Assembly (NCBI GenBank): GCA_038502055.1 | Contig: JAXRKN010000045.1 | Span: 5,292,501 to 5,356,500, forward strand | DNA from: Tanytarsus gracilentus | Taxonomy: Eukaryota; Arthropoda; Insecta; Diptera; Chironomidae | Reading direction: 5' to 3' | Length of the DNA: 64,000 nucleotides | In this document: positions 13,044-24,032 of the stretch, piece by piece | Layout: the number at the start of each line of letters is the position of its first letter | How positions within the stretch are numbered: the stretch's first letter is position 1 | Program-made: the position numbers and the translations under genes | The notes under the pieces: generated by a model | The model's database searches: none | Seen by the model: only the letters and a program-made list of their open reading frames with translations | What the model was told of the DNA's origin: nothing

Positions 13044-16000
13044 TCTGTTTGATAAGAAATGTTGCGAGAAAATTAACAAAAATTAACTGACATCTAGTAA
13101 TAATTAGTTTATGAAAATAAACCCACTTAATCACTGAACTTTCGCAAAAAGCAATTGTTCTCCCTAAAAATTCTCTCTAAAATCTCAGCACTGCTCGCTC
13201 AAAGAACTTGATAAACCTGAATTTTTTTCGCCACTCAATTGACAGAACAAATATTTTTCGAGAGCTCAGTTCGATTTTGTATATTGATCGAGAAAGAGGA
13301 CTCGGAGGAATTTTAAGGAGAAAATAAAGATTTTTTTATCACGCGTGAAGTTTTATCAATTTTTGTCTGTGATAATTGTGTAAGTAATTAAGTATTTATT
13401 GTGGGTTGGGATCAATCATTCTTCGCTAATTTTAGATGAAAAATTGAGATTTAATTGACTTTTGAAATTGATAAGAGATAAGAGCATTGTAATAAGGCGT
13501 GATTGGAAATTACGTCATAATTTCTTAGATTAATGAACGACATTTAAAGACTTTTCTCGAATTTGCGATAGAAATTATTAAGCAATTTAATTAATGCAAA
13601 TGAATAAAATTTCCCAATGCATTCTGAAATTTGTAGGGGTTAATTTTTACTTGAATAAAATTTAACCTCAAAAATTCTTGAATTTTCCAAAAAAAACTTA
13701 ATAAATTTTCTAAGTCTCACAATCACGTCATTTTATTTACTTTTTTAAACTCATAAACCATTGAGATATGAAAAAATGCCGGCAAAACAAAACTTAGTGA
13801 AACTTTTATAAGATGGCACCACTGACTCGCATTTCCCCTCACTTTTTCCCAAAGATGATGTCAAATTTTTCTATTTTCACTTTTCAAACTCGCCACGTGT
13901 CATGAAAAATCTATGAAAATTATTTTCCGCGCATGTTGTAAAAATGCGAATGACGTCACTTTTGCATAATTCCCGCGTTTTTTACACTGACGTGTTTGTG
14001 TGTGTATTTTGCAATTTTATTTTATTCACTCGCTTCCAGCAACTCAATTTAGCCGGAATTAAAAAGTGTTTAAAGGAAAATTTAAAATTTAAAGCCACTT
14101 GTTGTCTTACTTCAAACGTGTAAAGTCATACATACGATCTTAAACTATTTAATTCAATTGTAATCGTCAGTTATTAAAGGAAAAAAATTAAGGTAAATAA
14201 AAAAAGTTGTAACCTCTAATAAAGTTTATGAAAATTAAGATAAAATTAGATAATTAGACAATTTAAGTCACAATTATTATTTTAATTAACGTTACGATTA
14301 ATTTAAACTTCATCAAATAACAAATTTCATAAAATTATTGCGTATTTTCCGGATAAAATTTGTGAAGGTTACAAAAGGTCACGAATGGATGTTTTTCGTA
14401 ATTTTTTCACTTATTTCTCATCAAACGTGGTCTCTTGTTAGCTTTAAAAGTATGTAACACACTCATGTGGAACTTTACGTACCCAAATTAAGAATTTTAC
14501 TTGCAAAAATCGAAAACAAAAAATTGAAAACTTTCCAACACAACTAAAGCATGGATAAAAAGAAGAAAATTGAATGTTCGAAAGGGAGAATGAGCTAATA
14601 ACGTGACGAAAGCTCGATGCTCGATGACGATTCACACTATCATGGTGTTTTAAGTGTAATTAACTTATCTATAATTGATTAGAGTTTTGTTGTTAATTGG
14701 TTCAAGAAATTCTTTTAAAAATATCTTGATTTTTAACGGTAGATTTTTAAAAGTATTTGAATTTCAATTCCAAAAATCAGTAATTTTTTCCGTTTTCACG
14801 AGAAAATTTATTATGTTCCTCCGTTTAAAATTTATCCAGTTCCCAACTTTTCAAGATATAAAATAGTTTTTTGGAGCACGTAGTGAAAATTTACATTCTG
14901 ATGCTATTAACAGTTGAACCCAACTTTTCACTTCTCCCCTTTTATTTTATGCCGCACTCACATCGTCAAAGACTCTGTAAAATTTTCTTTTATTTGCCTT
15001 ATTTTTATTTATTTACAAACATTTTTAACCGGCTGATAATGCGGAAAAAATTGTGATGCCTTTAAATCAGGACAGTGCATTAAATGTAGGAAAAAAATTA
15101 TCAAGTCATACGATTCATTTTAAAGAGCTTTTGACTCATATAGAGCATTACAAAATTGGGTAATCGACTTTTAGATTAGATGGAATTTTTTATTAAATAA
15201 ATAAAATCACGTCATTCCGCTCTGGAATTCATGACTTAATATTTTCTTAAAATTTTATCTTTACGTCGATTTTTATCAAAAAATAATTTGATGATATTTT
15301 CCACAAAGAAAATTTGTATCATCTTTTCGGCAAAAACATGAATAGAATTTAAATAACAGCAAAACAAATTTGATAAACATTATCGAAACACCTTAAAAAC
15401 TTGTGTTTCACGTAATTTTAACAGCTGCACAGTGGGCGATTGCTCAAAATTTTGTTCGATAAGTCGATTGAGCAAAAAAAATTTTTAAATGAGATTCACA
15501 ACGTATTTTAAAAATTAAATTGTTGTTTTTAAATTAAAAATTAATGTGTTATTTAATTTAAATACGCTCTAAAATTAAATAAACTTTTTAGTTTATTGAA
15601 GAAAATTTAAAGAAATATATTTACCGTTTAAAATCTTTTTTTTTATGTTTTGTCTTGTTTATGGTGTTTTATAACGGTTTCTATAATTAAATTGCTCAGT
15701 GTTCTCAGTGTTTTTTTTGTGTTCAAATGGAAAAATTTATTTTTAATCTTAATTAGTGAACGAAATAAAAAAGCGGATGGATAAACTAACAAAATATAAA
15801 GATAGTTAGTTTTAGTGTGTAACAGGAGAGAAATGAGTGATAAATTGCGAACCCATCACTAAGATATTTTGCAATAAATATTGGAGTGATGATGAAATAT
15901 TGCAAGTAAAAATTTAATTAAACTAAGTGAATTTATGTGTAAAATTTTAAATAGAACCGTGAAAAAACTTTAAAACTTCGTGAATCTATAATTTTTTTGG

Positions 16001-17257
16001 AAATTATATGCTTAATAAAGTGTTTTTAAGCCAATTATGCTGTTGCTCAAGTGAAAATCATGATTTTTTAAAATAAAAATTGTAGCTTAATTAAGTAAAA
16101 AACTAAAATCCTGCTATTCAAAAAACACTCGAATTAATATAAACCTTCAATAAAAAAATATTTAAATTCCTAAAGTTGACATCCAAAATATTATCAAAAA
16201 TAATTTTCGAACAAAATTTTAACTTATCGCCCACTGTGAGCTGTTCATTTTTTGTACACTTAGTGATTAGAGTATTCTTTGAAAATAATATCGTTCGAGT
16301 GGCATTCATCAATATCGTGGTGAATTTTTCATTTAACGTCTGCAGACGTATGTTCGAAGTCACATTCTTTGTGAGAGTGTCCGATTATTATCACAACAAC
16401 CATTAACAGGCAATGAAGATAAGTCTTTCGGTATCTCGAGTGCCTTGAGGCGTGTTTGATATAAATTTAGCGAAGAAATTTTTAAATGAAATTTTTACAT
16501 TTGGAGTTTATTCTTATACACCAAAGTCTTATCGAGAAATTATTTTTTTTTGAAGAACCTTTTTGCGGTCACGTTGATAAAAACCCACAAAAAAAAATAA
16601 AATTTGTATTAAAAATATTCTCAAGAATGAAATTTTCTCACTAAGAACAGCTGACCAAAATGCCGAAAAGTTCACAAAAACTGCGCAAAATCCACCAATA
16701 GTGCATTTTATTATTATCAGCCGACAAAAATAACCTACCACAACATGTGAGTGTATTCATTACACGCTAAAAAAATTATCGCTAATGTGGGCCAAGTTTC
16801 CGACTTATTAGAGGAAGAGAAATGAATATTTTGCCAAAAATTATTTTTCACAACTGCAGTTGCACTTGTGAATTTGCGTGAAACAAAATTCGTGAGCCAA
16901 AAATTGATTTTATTGCGATTAATTTAAATGCTTTTCCTTATCAATCGAAGTAACCTACGCGAACTAAACTGCATTGTGAAGAAAATTTCGTGTAGTCTTA
17001 AATTACGTCATGCAAAGTCGTTAGACGACAGCAAAAGATTTTCCGATATTTTTCACCACATTTTCACCAACACTAAGCCGACGTCAGTTTATTTCGTTTC
17101 GTCTGTAGTAGCGCACGCGAAAAAACCAAGTTGTTGGATCAATAGAAAAAGTCACTTCATTTCATATCGAAATTATCACCAGTGCAGTCGTCAGTGTTGC
17201 ATAAGTCCGAATTTAATTAAAGAATTTAAGCGTTCTGTTTCCATTGAAAATAACAAG
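13044..17257. other. Intergenic between MESH1 and pyruvate kinase
   Basis: About 4.2 kb between the start regions of two divergently transcribed genes. It holds the inverted-repeat element at 15428-16238. The last part, roughly 16.9-17.26 kb, is likely the pyruvate kinase 5' leader. Open frames at 14444-15056, 16118-16741 and 16928-17386 look like chance. The frame from 16928 does pass through the real pyruvate kinase start codon at 17258. Confidence 0.55.
15428..16238. mobile_element. Non-autonomous TIR element with CACAGTG ends and 5-bp duplication
   Basis: Both ends begin CACAGTGGGCGAT (13 bp identical), followed after about 5 differing bases by an identical AAAATTTTGTTCGA, an inverted repeat of about 32 bp around 811 bp. 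The 5 bp AGCTG directly precede the left end (15423-15427) and directly follow the right end (16239-16243), consistent with a 5-bp target duplication. CACAGTG is the heptamer of V(D)J recombination signals, and Transib/RAG-type transposons use CAC-starting ends and 5-bp duplications (established), so this family is the leading candidate. The AGCTG flanks lie in a partly palindromic context (CAGCTG), so chance or a hAT-like origin cannot be excluded. No transposase ORF is present. Confidence 0.6.
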
Positions 17258-19696
17258 ATGGTTTGGATAAGTGATTTAGATAACTATCAGGTAAAAGAAA
17301 TTAATGGAAATTTTTCTGTCTGGAAAGAAAATCAATTGAGAGTATTGACCTTCAAAAGTGCCACTCATATTGATTATTTCGGTTGATCTGTAATCAATAA
17401 AAAATTGAATGCGTTATTTTACAAAAAGGTGCGAAGAAAATTTTATAATTTTATCGTCCTTGTGCAAGGGCATGAGAGTGAGAGCAAAAAACTCTTTTCT
17501 TTGTTGTTGTGATCAACATACGTTCATAAAATTTTATTCTTCTTTTTTTTGAGAGGAAAATTTTCAATAGGAAAAATTGCATAACTAAATTTTTCCTCGA
17601 CATGACCTTTTTGACACAAAAGAAAATTTTTAATGTGTCTTTTGCATAATTTTAATTCTATTTTGGTTCTTTCGTACTCACAACCTGTTCTCAGCATATG
17701 AAAAGCGAGAGAAAAAGAAGAAAATGTTTTTCTCGATCTTTTTTTCTGAAAAAAATTTTACTCACACGTGTCGTGAGTTATTTTTGTCAACAATTTTAGT
17801 TTTTCTCAACAACAATTGTGATCAATTAACATCACTTTTAACACTTAAAAATTCTAGGAAAATAAAATCTTTGCAATTTAATTTAAACTATTTTTCTCTC
17901 TCTCTTTCAGATGAGCGAAAAGTTGCCACAAATGAAGGCCTCCGAAGCAGTTTCAGCATTAGAACATCTCTGTCAATTGGATCCAAATGCCAAGACAGCA
18001 TTCATCCGTTTGACCGGCTTGATTTGTACCATTGGACCAGCATCGCGTGATCCCGAGATGTTGGAGAAGATGATGCACGCAGGCATGAACATTGCTCGCA
18101 TGAACTTCTCTCACGGAACCCATGAATATCATGCCGGCACCATTAAGAATGTCCGCGAAGCCGTTGAGACTTACTCAAAGAAGACTGGCTACAAGTATGC
18201 CGTCGCCATTGCACTCGACACCAAAGGACCCGAAATTCGTACTGGCTTGAATGCCGACAAAGGTGACATCACACTCAACCGTGATGAAAAGATCAAGATC
18301 ACCACCAATAAGGATTGGTTTGAGAAGGGAAACAAGGATCAAATCTATGCCGACTATCCAAACATGGTTAAGGTCCTCAAGCCCGGCAATCGCATCTTCA
18401 TCGATGACGGTCTCATTTCGCTTGTTGTCGAATCCATCAGTGGCGACACATTAAACTGTTCAATTGAGAATGGCGGCAAGTTGGGCTCACAAAAGGGCGT
18501 CAATCTTCCAAATGTTCCCGTTGATTTGCCAGCTGTCAGCGAGAAGGACAAGTCAGATCTTCTTTTCGGCGTTGAGCAAGGTGTCGATATGATCTTCGCC
18601 TCATTTATTCGCGATGGACATGCTTTGGAAGAGATCCGTGCGATCCTCGGCGAGAAGGGAAAACACATTAAGATTATCTCAAAGATTGAAAATCAACAAG
18701 GCGTTCAAAATATCGATGAGATTATTGAGAAATCCGATGGTATTATGGTCGCACGTGGTGACTTGGGCATTGAAATTCCACCAGAAAAAGTTTTCCTCGC
18801 TCAAAAGCAAATCACTGCACGTTGCAATCGCGCTGGTAAGCCATGCATCTGCGCCACTCAAATGTTGGAGTCAATGACAAATAAGCCTCGTGCAACACGT
18901 GCTGAAATCTCTGATGTAGCAAATGCAGTCTTGGACGGTGCTGATTGCACAATGTTATCCGGTGAGACTGCTAAGGGTGAATATCCACTCGAGTGTATTA
19001 TGACAATGGCCAAGACACAAATGGAAGCCGAAGCTGCTATTTGGCATAAGAATTTGTATCGTGACTTGGTCTCACTTCAGCCATCTCCAATTGACGCCAC
19101 ACACTCGTGCGCAATCTCAGCTGTTGAGGCATCGAACAAGACAATTGCATCGGCAATTATCTGTCTCACCACATCTGGACGTTCGGCTCATTTGATCTCG
19201 AAATATCGTCCACGCTGCCCAATCATTGCTGTCACTCGTTTCGAACAAACTGCACGTCAATGTCATCTCTTCAGAGGCATCTTGCCATTGCCGTATTCAG
19301 GTTTGAATTTTATTAAATAATTTATTGATTAAATTAAATTTTTCAAAAAATTTTAGGAGTCGTCCATGATGACTGGATGAAGGATGTCGATGCTCGTGTC
19401 CAGTTCGGCATTAACTTTGGAAAATCTCGTGGATTCATCAAGACTGGTGATCCAATTGTCATTGTCACTGGCTGGAAGTCAGGCTCTGGATTCACAAACA
19501 CTCTCCGCATATTGTACGTTAACGATAAACAATGCCGTGAACCGGATCTTTGCAAGCGAAAGTTACAAACGCTGAAAACGCTTCAGGCCATTTGTAACAA
19601 TTTGCAAAAGATTTCCGACATTTGCAAAAATATAACTAAATGTCACTAACTTAACGCTCTCATTCTTTGTACTCTCATTCTAGGAACTCCGAATAA
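17258..19696 (+). CDS. PyK: Pyruvate kinase
   Basis: Cytosolic glycolytic enzyme converting phosphoenolpyruvate plus ADP to pyruvate plus ATP, K/Mg dependent, tetrameric. Proposed exons: 17258-17290, 17911-19300, 19357-19513, 19684-19696, about 530 residues, normal for insects. Exon 1 encodes MVWISDLDNYQ and joins in phase to MSEKLPQ, which itself starts with ATG right after the CTTTCAG acceptor, so a shorter start is possible. Landmarks on the long form: RMNFSHG from Arg74, DTKGPEIRTG from Asp114, the catalytic Lys269/Glu271 (KIENQQG), Asp295 (ARGDLGIE) and Thr327 (CATQMLESM), then the C-terminal effector domain (TTSGRSAHLISKYRP) and TGWKSGSGFTNT. Codon use is GC-richer than in neighbours, as expected for a highly expressed gene. 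The last short exon is the least certain: reading through its intron instead adds a Cys-rich tail ending at 19649. Confidence 0.96.
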
Positions 19697-19739
19697 GCGC
19701 ATCATCATGTGGATTTAAATTGTTCTCATCATAGCCGTC

Positions 19740-19745
19740 AATAAA
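19740..19745 (+). terminator. Pyruvate kinase poly(A) signal
   Basis: AATAAA lies 44 bases after the proposed stop codon at 19696. It is the first such hexamer downstream and is followed by T-rich sequence. Confidence 0.6.
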
Positions 19746-21266
19746 TAATTTTTCCTTCTAATTTTTAAATTTTTCTTTTTTCTGTGAAAAAAATCATCTC
19801 ACTTTTATCACATCCTTTTAATGGCAAATTTGGTATTTAATTAAAGTTTCTGAAGCCTCATTTATGCGTTATTTATCTCTCTCACCATCATCCATCCATC
19901 CACACACAAATAATTTATCATGACAAGCTGAACGATGATTACAACTATTCGAGATGTGTGCGGAAGACCTACAAAGTGTCACTAAAAATTAAATTATCAC
20001 AAGTCCTATTTAATGAAATTGTTGTTTTCATAGGCTGAAAAAAATACGTTTAACCTTAACACAACTTATATGTGAAGATGCAGTAAAAAAGCATAAATTA
20101 ACAGAGAAATAAAAATTAATGTTAAATTGACGAAATGTTTAACTTTGGCATTCTTTACAGATTCGGATAAAATGGAGCTTGGTCGAGTTGATTTTGAGGC
20201 TATTCTGTTTAACTTTGTAATTTATTATTTTTTGATTTAAATAAAAATTATTCAACCTACTTGGAAATTTTATTATTTTCATCTCAATCTATTGTGGGTT
20301 ATGATTTTTATTAAAAATATTATTCGAATAAAAGTTATTTGGGCGTGAAAGTTTTAAGAAATGTTTTCTCTTTTTTAAAATTTAACGGTCATTTATGATT
20401 TTAATTTCAAGAGAGGAATTTGAAGAGCGAGTTCTAAAATTTCTGTACTAAAAGCTTTATTTGCCAAAAAAGCTCATAAAAAATATTGGGAACAAAAAAA
20501 ACATTTTTGGATATTACTGAAAATATTTTTTGTGCTTAGAAAAGTGGAAAATTTTTAATTTCAAAACTGAAAATTTGTTCGCTGCTAAATTTGTTCAAAC
20601 AGAAAAAAATATTTAAATTCGTTTTTCATCGAAAACTTCTAAAATTAATCTCAAAAAATCTTGAACTTCTTCCCACCTTGAGTCAATTTTAAAACTTCCC
20701 CCCTTGAATTAAAATTGTTTTTTCAAGGGATGGACAGTTCTCAGCTAATGATGGATCTAAAAAATTAAATTAAAATTTACGCGCTTCAATGATTAAATTT
20801 TTTGTGTAATATTTTCACAATTTTATTTCACATTTAAACATTTTTAAACTTTCAAAAGAGCTTTTTCACCATCACCTTGAGCATTTTGTGATTTTTGTAC
20901 ATTAAGTTTGCCAGTCAATGATGATGATGAGACTAAAAACTCAGTATCCTTGTTTCTCCTTGATTAAAAATTTGGTTATTCAAAAATTTCACAATCATTA
21001 TTCATGATTGTTTATTTACTACCTGCGTGGGACATGAAAACCGTTGAAGCCGTAAATTTAAATAAAAGTATACTTTTTGTATACAATTGTCTATTGAAAA
21101 TACGTTGAAGCCGAGATTTAAATTTTATTTGTATGAGGATTTTTTGAATTTAAACGGTAACATTTGGTCATGTCCCACGCAGGATTTACTAGAATCGAAA
21201 ATGAATAATTAAAATAAGATAATTAGTTTTTGTGTCGATTAATTTGCACAAAAAACTAATTTCATT
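19746..21266. other. Intergenic between pyruvate kinase and CNMamide genes (convergent)
   Basis: AT-rich spacer between two convergent genes. It contains the hAT-like MITE at 21022-21183 and otherwise nothing I recognise. Confidence 0.6.
21022..21183. mobile_element. hAT-like MITE with perfect 8-bp target duplication
   Basis: The ends are perfect inverted repeats of 16 bp beginning CCTGCGTGGGACATGA and enclosing 162 bp. ATTTACTA immediately precedes (21014-21021) and follows (21184-21191) the element, an exact 8-bp target-site duplication, which is the hallmark of hAT transposition. The interior has a second near-inverted motif (CCGTTGAAGCCG / CGTTGAAGCCG in tandem) and no ORF, so it must be mobilised in trans. 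It lies about 80 bp beyond the stop codon of the CNMamide gene, so it may be near or within that gene's 3' UTR. Confidence 0.9.
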
Positions 21267-22105
21267 TTAGTGAATGTGTCGACTTCGTCTCTTTCCCATA
21301 TTACAAATTTTGAAGTGACACAGCTGCATGTCTGGAATTTATTAAAAATTAAAATCTTCCCTAAAAAAGAAAGTTAATGAAGCACTTACAATAATTTGCA
21401 TTACTCGCAGAATTTCGTTTTATGCCGCGATCTTTATACGCGTCCAGACGGCGTCTCATTCTCATGAGCAGTTCTAATGGCAATAATTTCTTTCTGTATT
21501 CATTTTTCAAGTCAATTTCGTTTGGCGAAAAATCGTCTCTTATCTCGATTTGTTGGTGCTGTTGTCGATGCCACTCAAGAGGATTTATGTCTGTTGCTTT
21601 TTCTGGTGATCGCTGAAAAAGTTAAGATTTTTTTTAGGAAAATTCTCAAGTGAACACGTTGGTGAGATTTTTGAGTTAAAAAATTGCGCATTAATTTTTT
21701 AAATAATTTTTAAAGATGAAGAATTAAAATTGAAAAAAAAAGATAAATCGAATTATGATTTTTACTAAGGTTCGAATCCTTCATTTCAAAAAATATCTTT
21801 TAATTATTTTTCTTTAATTTTTAGTTCTTTAATGAAAAAAGTTTTTAAATTTCTAAGCTTTTGAATTTAAAACTTTTTGAAATGTAATTTTTTAAATCTA
21901 CAACTTTCGACATTTTTTAAACACCACAAAATTTAAAACTTCATAAATTTAATCACAATTTTAATGATTTTTAAATTTTGTCTCTCACTAAATTTCTCTT
22001 TGCAAACTCTTCCACAAAAACATCCTCAAAGTTTAAAGGAACTGCAACAATCATCGAAGCAACACTGCACAATAAAACTGTCACTGATATCGATAAAGAC
22101 TTCAT
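21267..22105 (-). CDS. CNMa: CNMamide neuropeptide precursor
   Basis: A 134-residue prepropeptide in three exons: 22105-21989, 21612-21390 and 21331-21267; the phases (0, then 1) fit and the splice sites are GTGAGA/CAG and GTAAGT/CAG. Exon 1 encodes a signal peptide (MKSLSISVTVLLCSVASMIVAV). Exon 2 encodes a charged spacer ending GIKRNSASNANY. Exon 3 gives YMQLCHFKICNM-G-KRR, then a six-residue tail. The core CHFKICNM followed by an amidating Gly and basic cleavage site is the known insect CNMamide, a cyclic (Cys-Cys) C-terminally amidated ligand of the CNMa receptor (established in Drosophila). Cleavage after IKR would release a 20-residue peptide; Drosophila has YMSPCHFKICNM in the same place. 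None of the exons would be found by ORF length alone. A hAT-like MITE sits just downstream. Confidence 0.93.
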
Positions 22106-23776
22106 TTTAGAATTTTCTTTAACTTTTTTTACAACTTAAAAAATATATTTAGTAAAAATTATAGAAAGATTCGAGATATTTTTGTTGACTTGAAAGCTTC
22201 GCTGCTACATGCTTCGAGTGTTCCAGAGCGACTGAGTTAATGTAGCGATTGATGCTCGAATATCATTCAATTTTTGCTGATACGAAAGTGAGCAAAAACG
22301 TTTTCTTCCAATATTTATTTTTTTCCTTTTGCCTCGAGCTAAAAGTGCGCGTTAGAATAAATGTGAGGGCGAACAAGAAAATGTTATAGCTTCAAAAAAA
22401 GAAGTAAGAAAATTATTGTTAAGTAACTTAAACTTTAACTAGGTAGTTTTCCACACTAAATGGCTTCTCATCCACACTTACTCAAATTTTTTTTTCTCTC
22501 AGAATTTTTACATCATTTATAGAACAAAGAGGAAAAGAGAAAAAATTTAAAATTAAAATGCAAATGAATTTCATTTAACATTGTGTGGGGGTGCAGAAAC
22601 ACCTTTTTCAATTCTTATGTTCATCAACTTGTTGAAACATCTTCGTCCCATTCTAATACCCTGGAAAATCCTCGTGTAATTAAATTTTGTATTTTTAGAC
22701 ACACGCCGGATGTAATCAAAATTTTCTTGTGGTGTTACTAACAAGAAAATTATTAAGTCTGATTGTGTGGCTTTTAAAAATCAACAACCAATGGATCAAG
22801 GGTGATTTTTGAACTCCTAATTAATTTTCATGATTTTAACAATATTTTATTGTCAAGACATTTTTAATATCAAAATTTAATTTAATTTTTTTCTTTAGAT
22901 TTTTGATCAAGCTTAATTCTTTGTAAATCTTTTTTTAAATGTATAAAAGCAATGATTATCATAAACATTACTTCTTGACGACTTGGCATTTAAATCGATT
23001 TGATCTATGACGTACTGTAAAAAATTAAAAATTCAGCCAGTTTAAATTTTATTTAAATTCTTTATTAAAAGTTTTTTTCTGGGTTTTTTCTTTTCATAAA
23101 AAGATTAAATTAAAGAAGTTATAATTTTAAACGTTTAAACTTCTCCCTTCTCTATCCAGGCATTCCGCACGAAAAGTACTATAAAATTATTTGTGTTATT
23201 TAAAGATTTTAATTATTAATTGTTGTTAGATTAAAAATAAATTTAAATTTTTTTTTCTATGATAAATATTAAAGGGGTAGGAACAAAGGAATTTATTTTT
23301 ATTTTTAAATTCTACATTAAAAATAAAAAAAAAAAAAAAAAATGAGAGGAGGAAGAGGGACAAAAATGAATGAATTTTAGTGGATTTTTATTACGTCAAG
23401 CGTGGGCTAAAAAAACCTCCATACTTACAAAACTTATTATAAAATTTGAGATGCTCATGCCTGAATCCTATCAAAACATCAATTTTACTTTAAATTTCAA
23501 ATGTCTTTTAAAAAAAATTTCCAATAAAAATAGGCAAAAAAGTCTCAGACAAATTTCACTAATTATTTTGCTTTAATTCCTTGAATAACAAAAAAATAAA
23601 ACATACTTCATGAAATATGATCAGACACACGTGTTAATGGATGTTTATTCTTAAATGATAAGATTAAGATTTTAGGCAGAATTTAGCTTTCAACGAAAAA
23701 ACATTTTTATTTTGAAAAATTTATGTCACGTCGTAAAATTCCGCAAATCTTGATAAAGTTGCTGAAAAATAATTTT
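22106..23776. other. Intergenic, no gene recognised
   Basis: AT-rich spacer upstream of the CNMamide gene, probably including its promoter. It contains a perfect 11-bp stem hairpin (22720-22751) and an A-run near 23327-23342. The ORF at 23370-23576 has no recognisable motif. Confidence 0.5.
22720..22751. repeat. Perfect inverted repeat (hairpin), 11-bp arms
   Basis: AATTTTCTTGT and its exact reverse complement are separated by a 10-base loop. It could form a hairpin in RNA or DNA; no function is apparent and a chance origin in AT-rich DNA is possible. Confidence 0.5.
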
Positions 23777-24032
23777 ATTATAGCTCCGCTATATATTAAT
23801 TTTGGATTTCTCCAAAACCAGTTTTTGACCCCTAGTGCCAAGACATTACTTTGTGCAACATCAAAACTTATACTCAAATGATAGGCCTAGTCAAACCCTA
23901 CAAACTGGCGAAAACAGATTTGAAATCGGTTGATCCTACGAGGAGTTAGAGCCATTTAAGTCATCTTACTTTCTCACTTTCTCACTTTCTCACTTTCTTA
24001 CTTTCTCACTTTCTCACTTTCTTACGATCTTA

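Noticed and set aside
16928..17386. 152-codon ORF upstream of pyruvate kinase
   Set aside because: It overlaps the likely 5' leader and runs through the real start at 17258 and its donor. The upstream part has no similarity to pyruvate kinase and was not accepted as a targeting sequence.
21771..21781. Perfect tRNA B box GGTTCGAATCC
   Set aside because: It lies in a CNMamide intron with no A box or stems upstream; chance.
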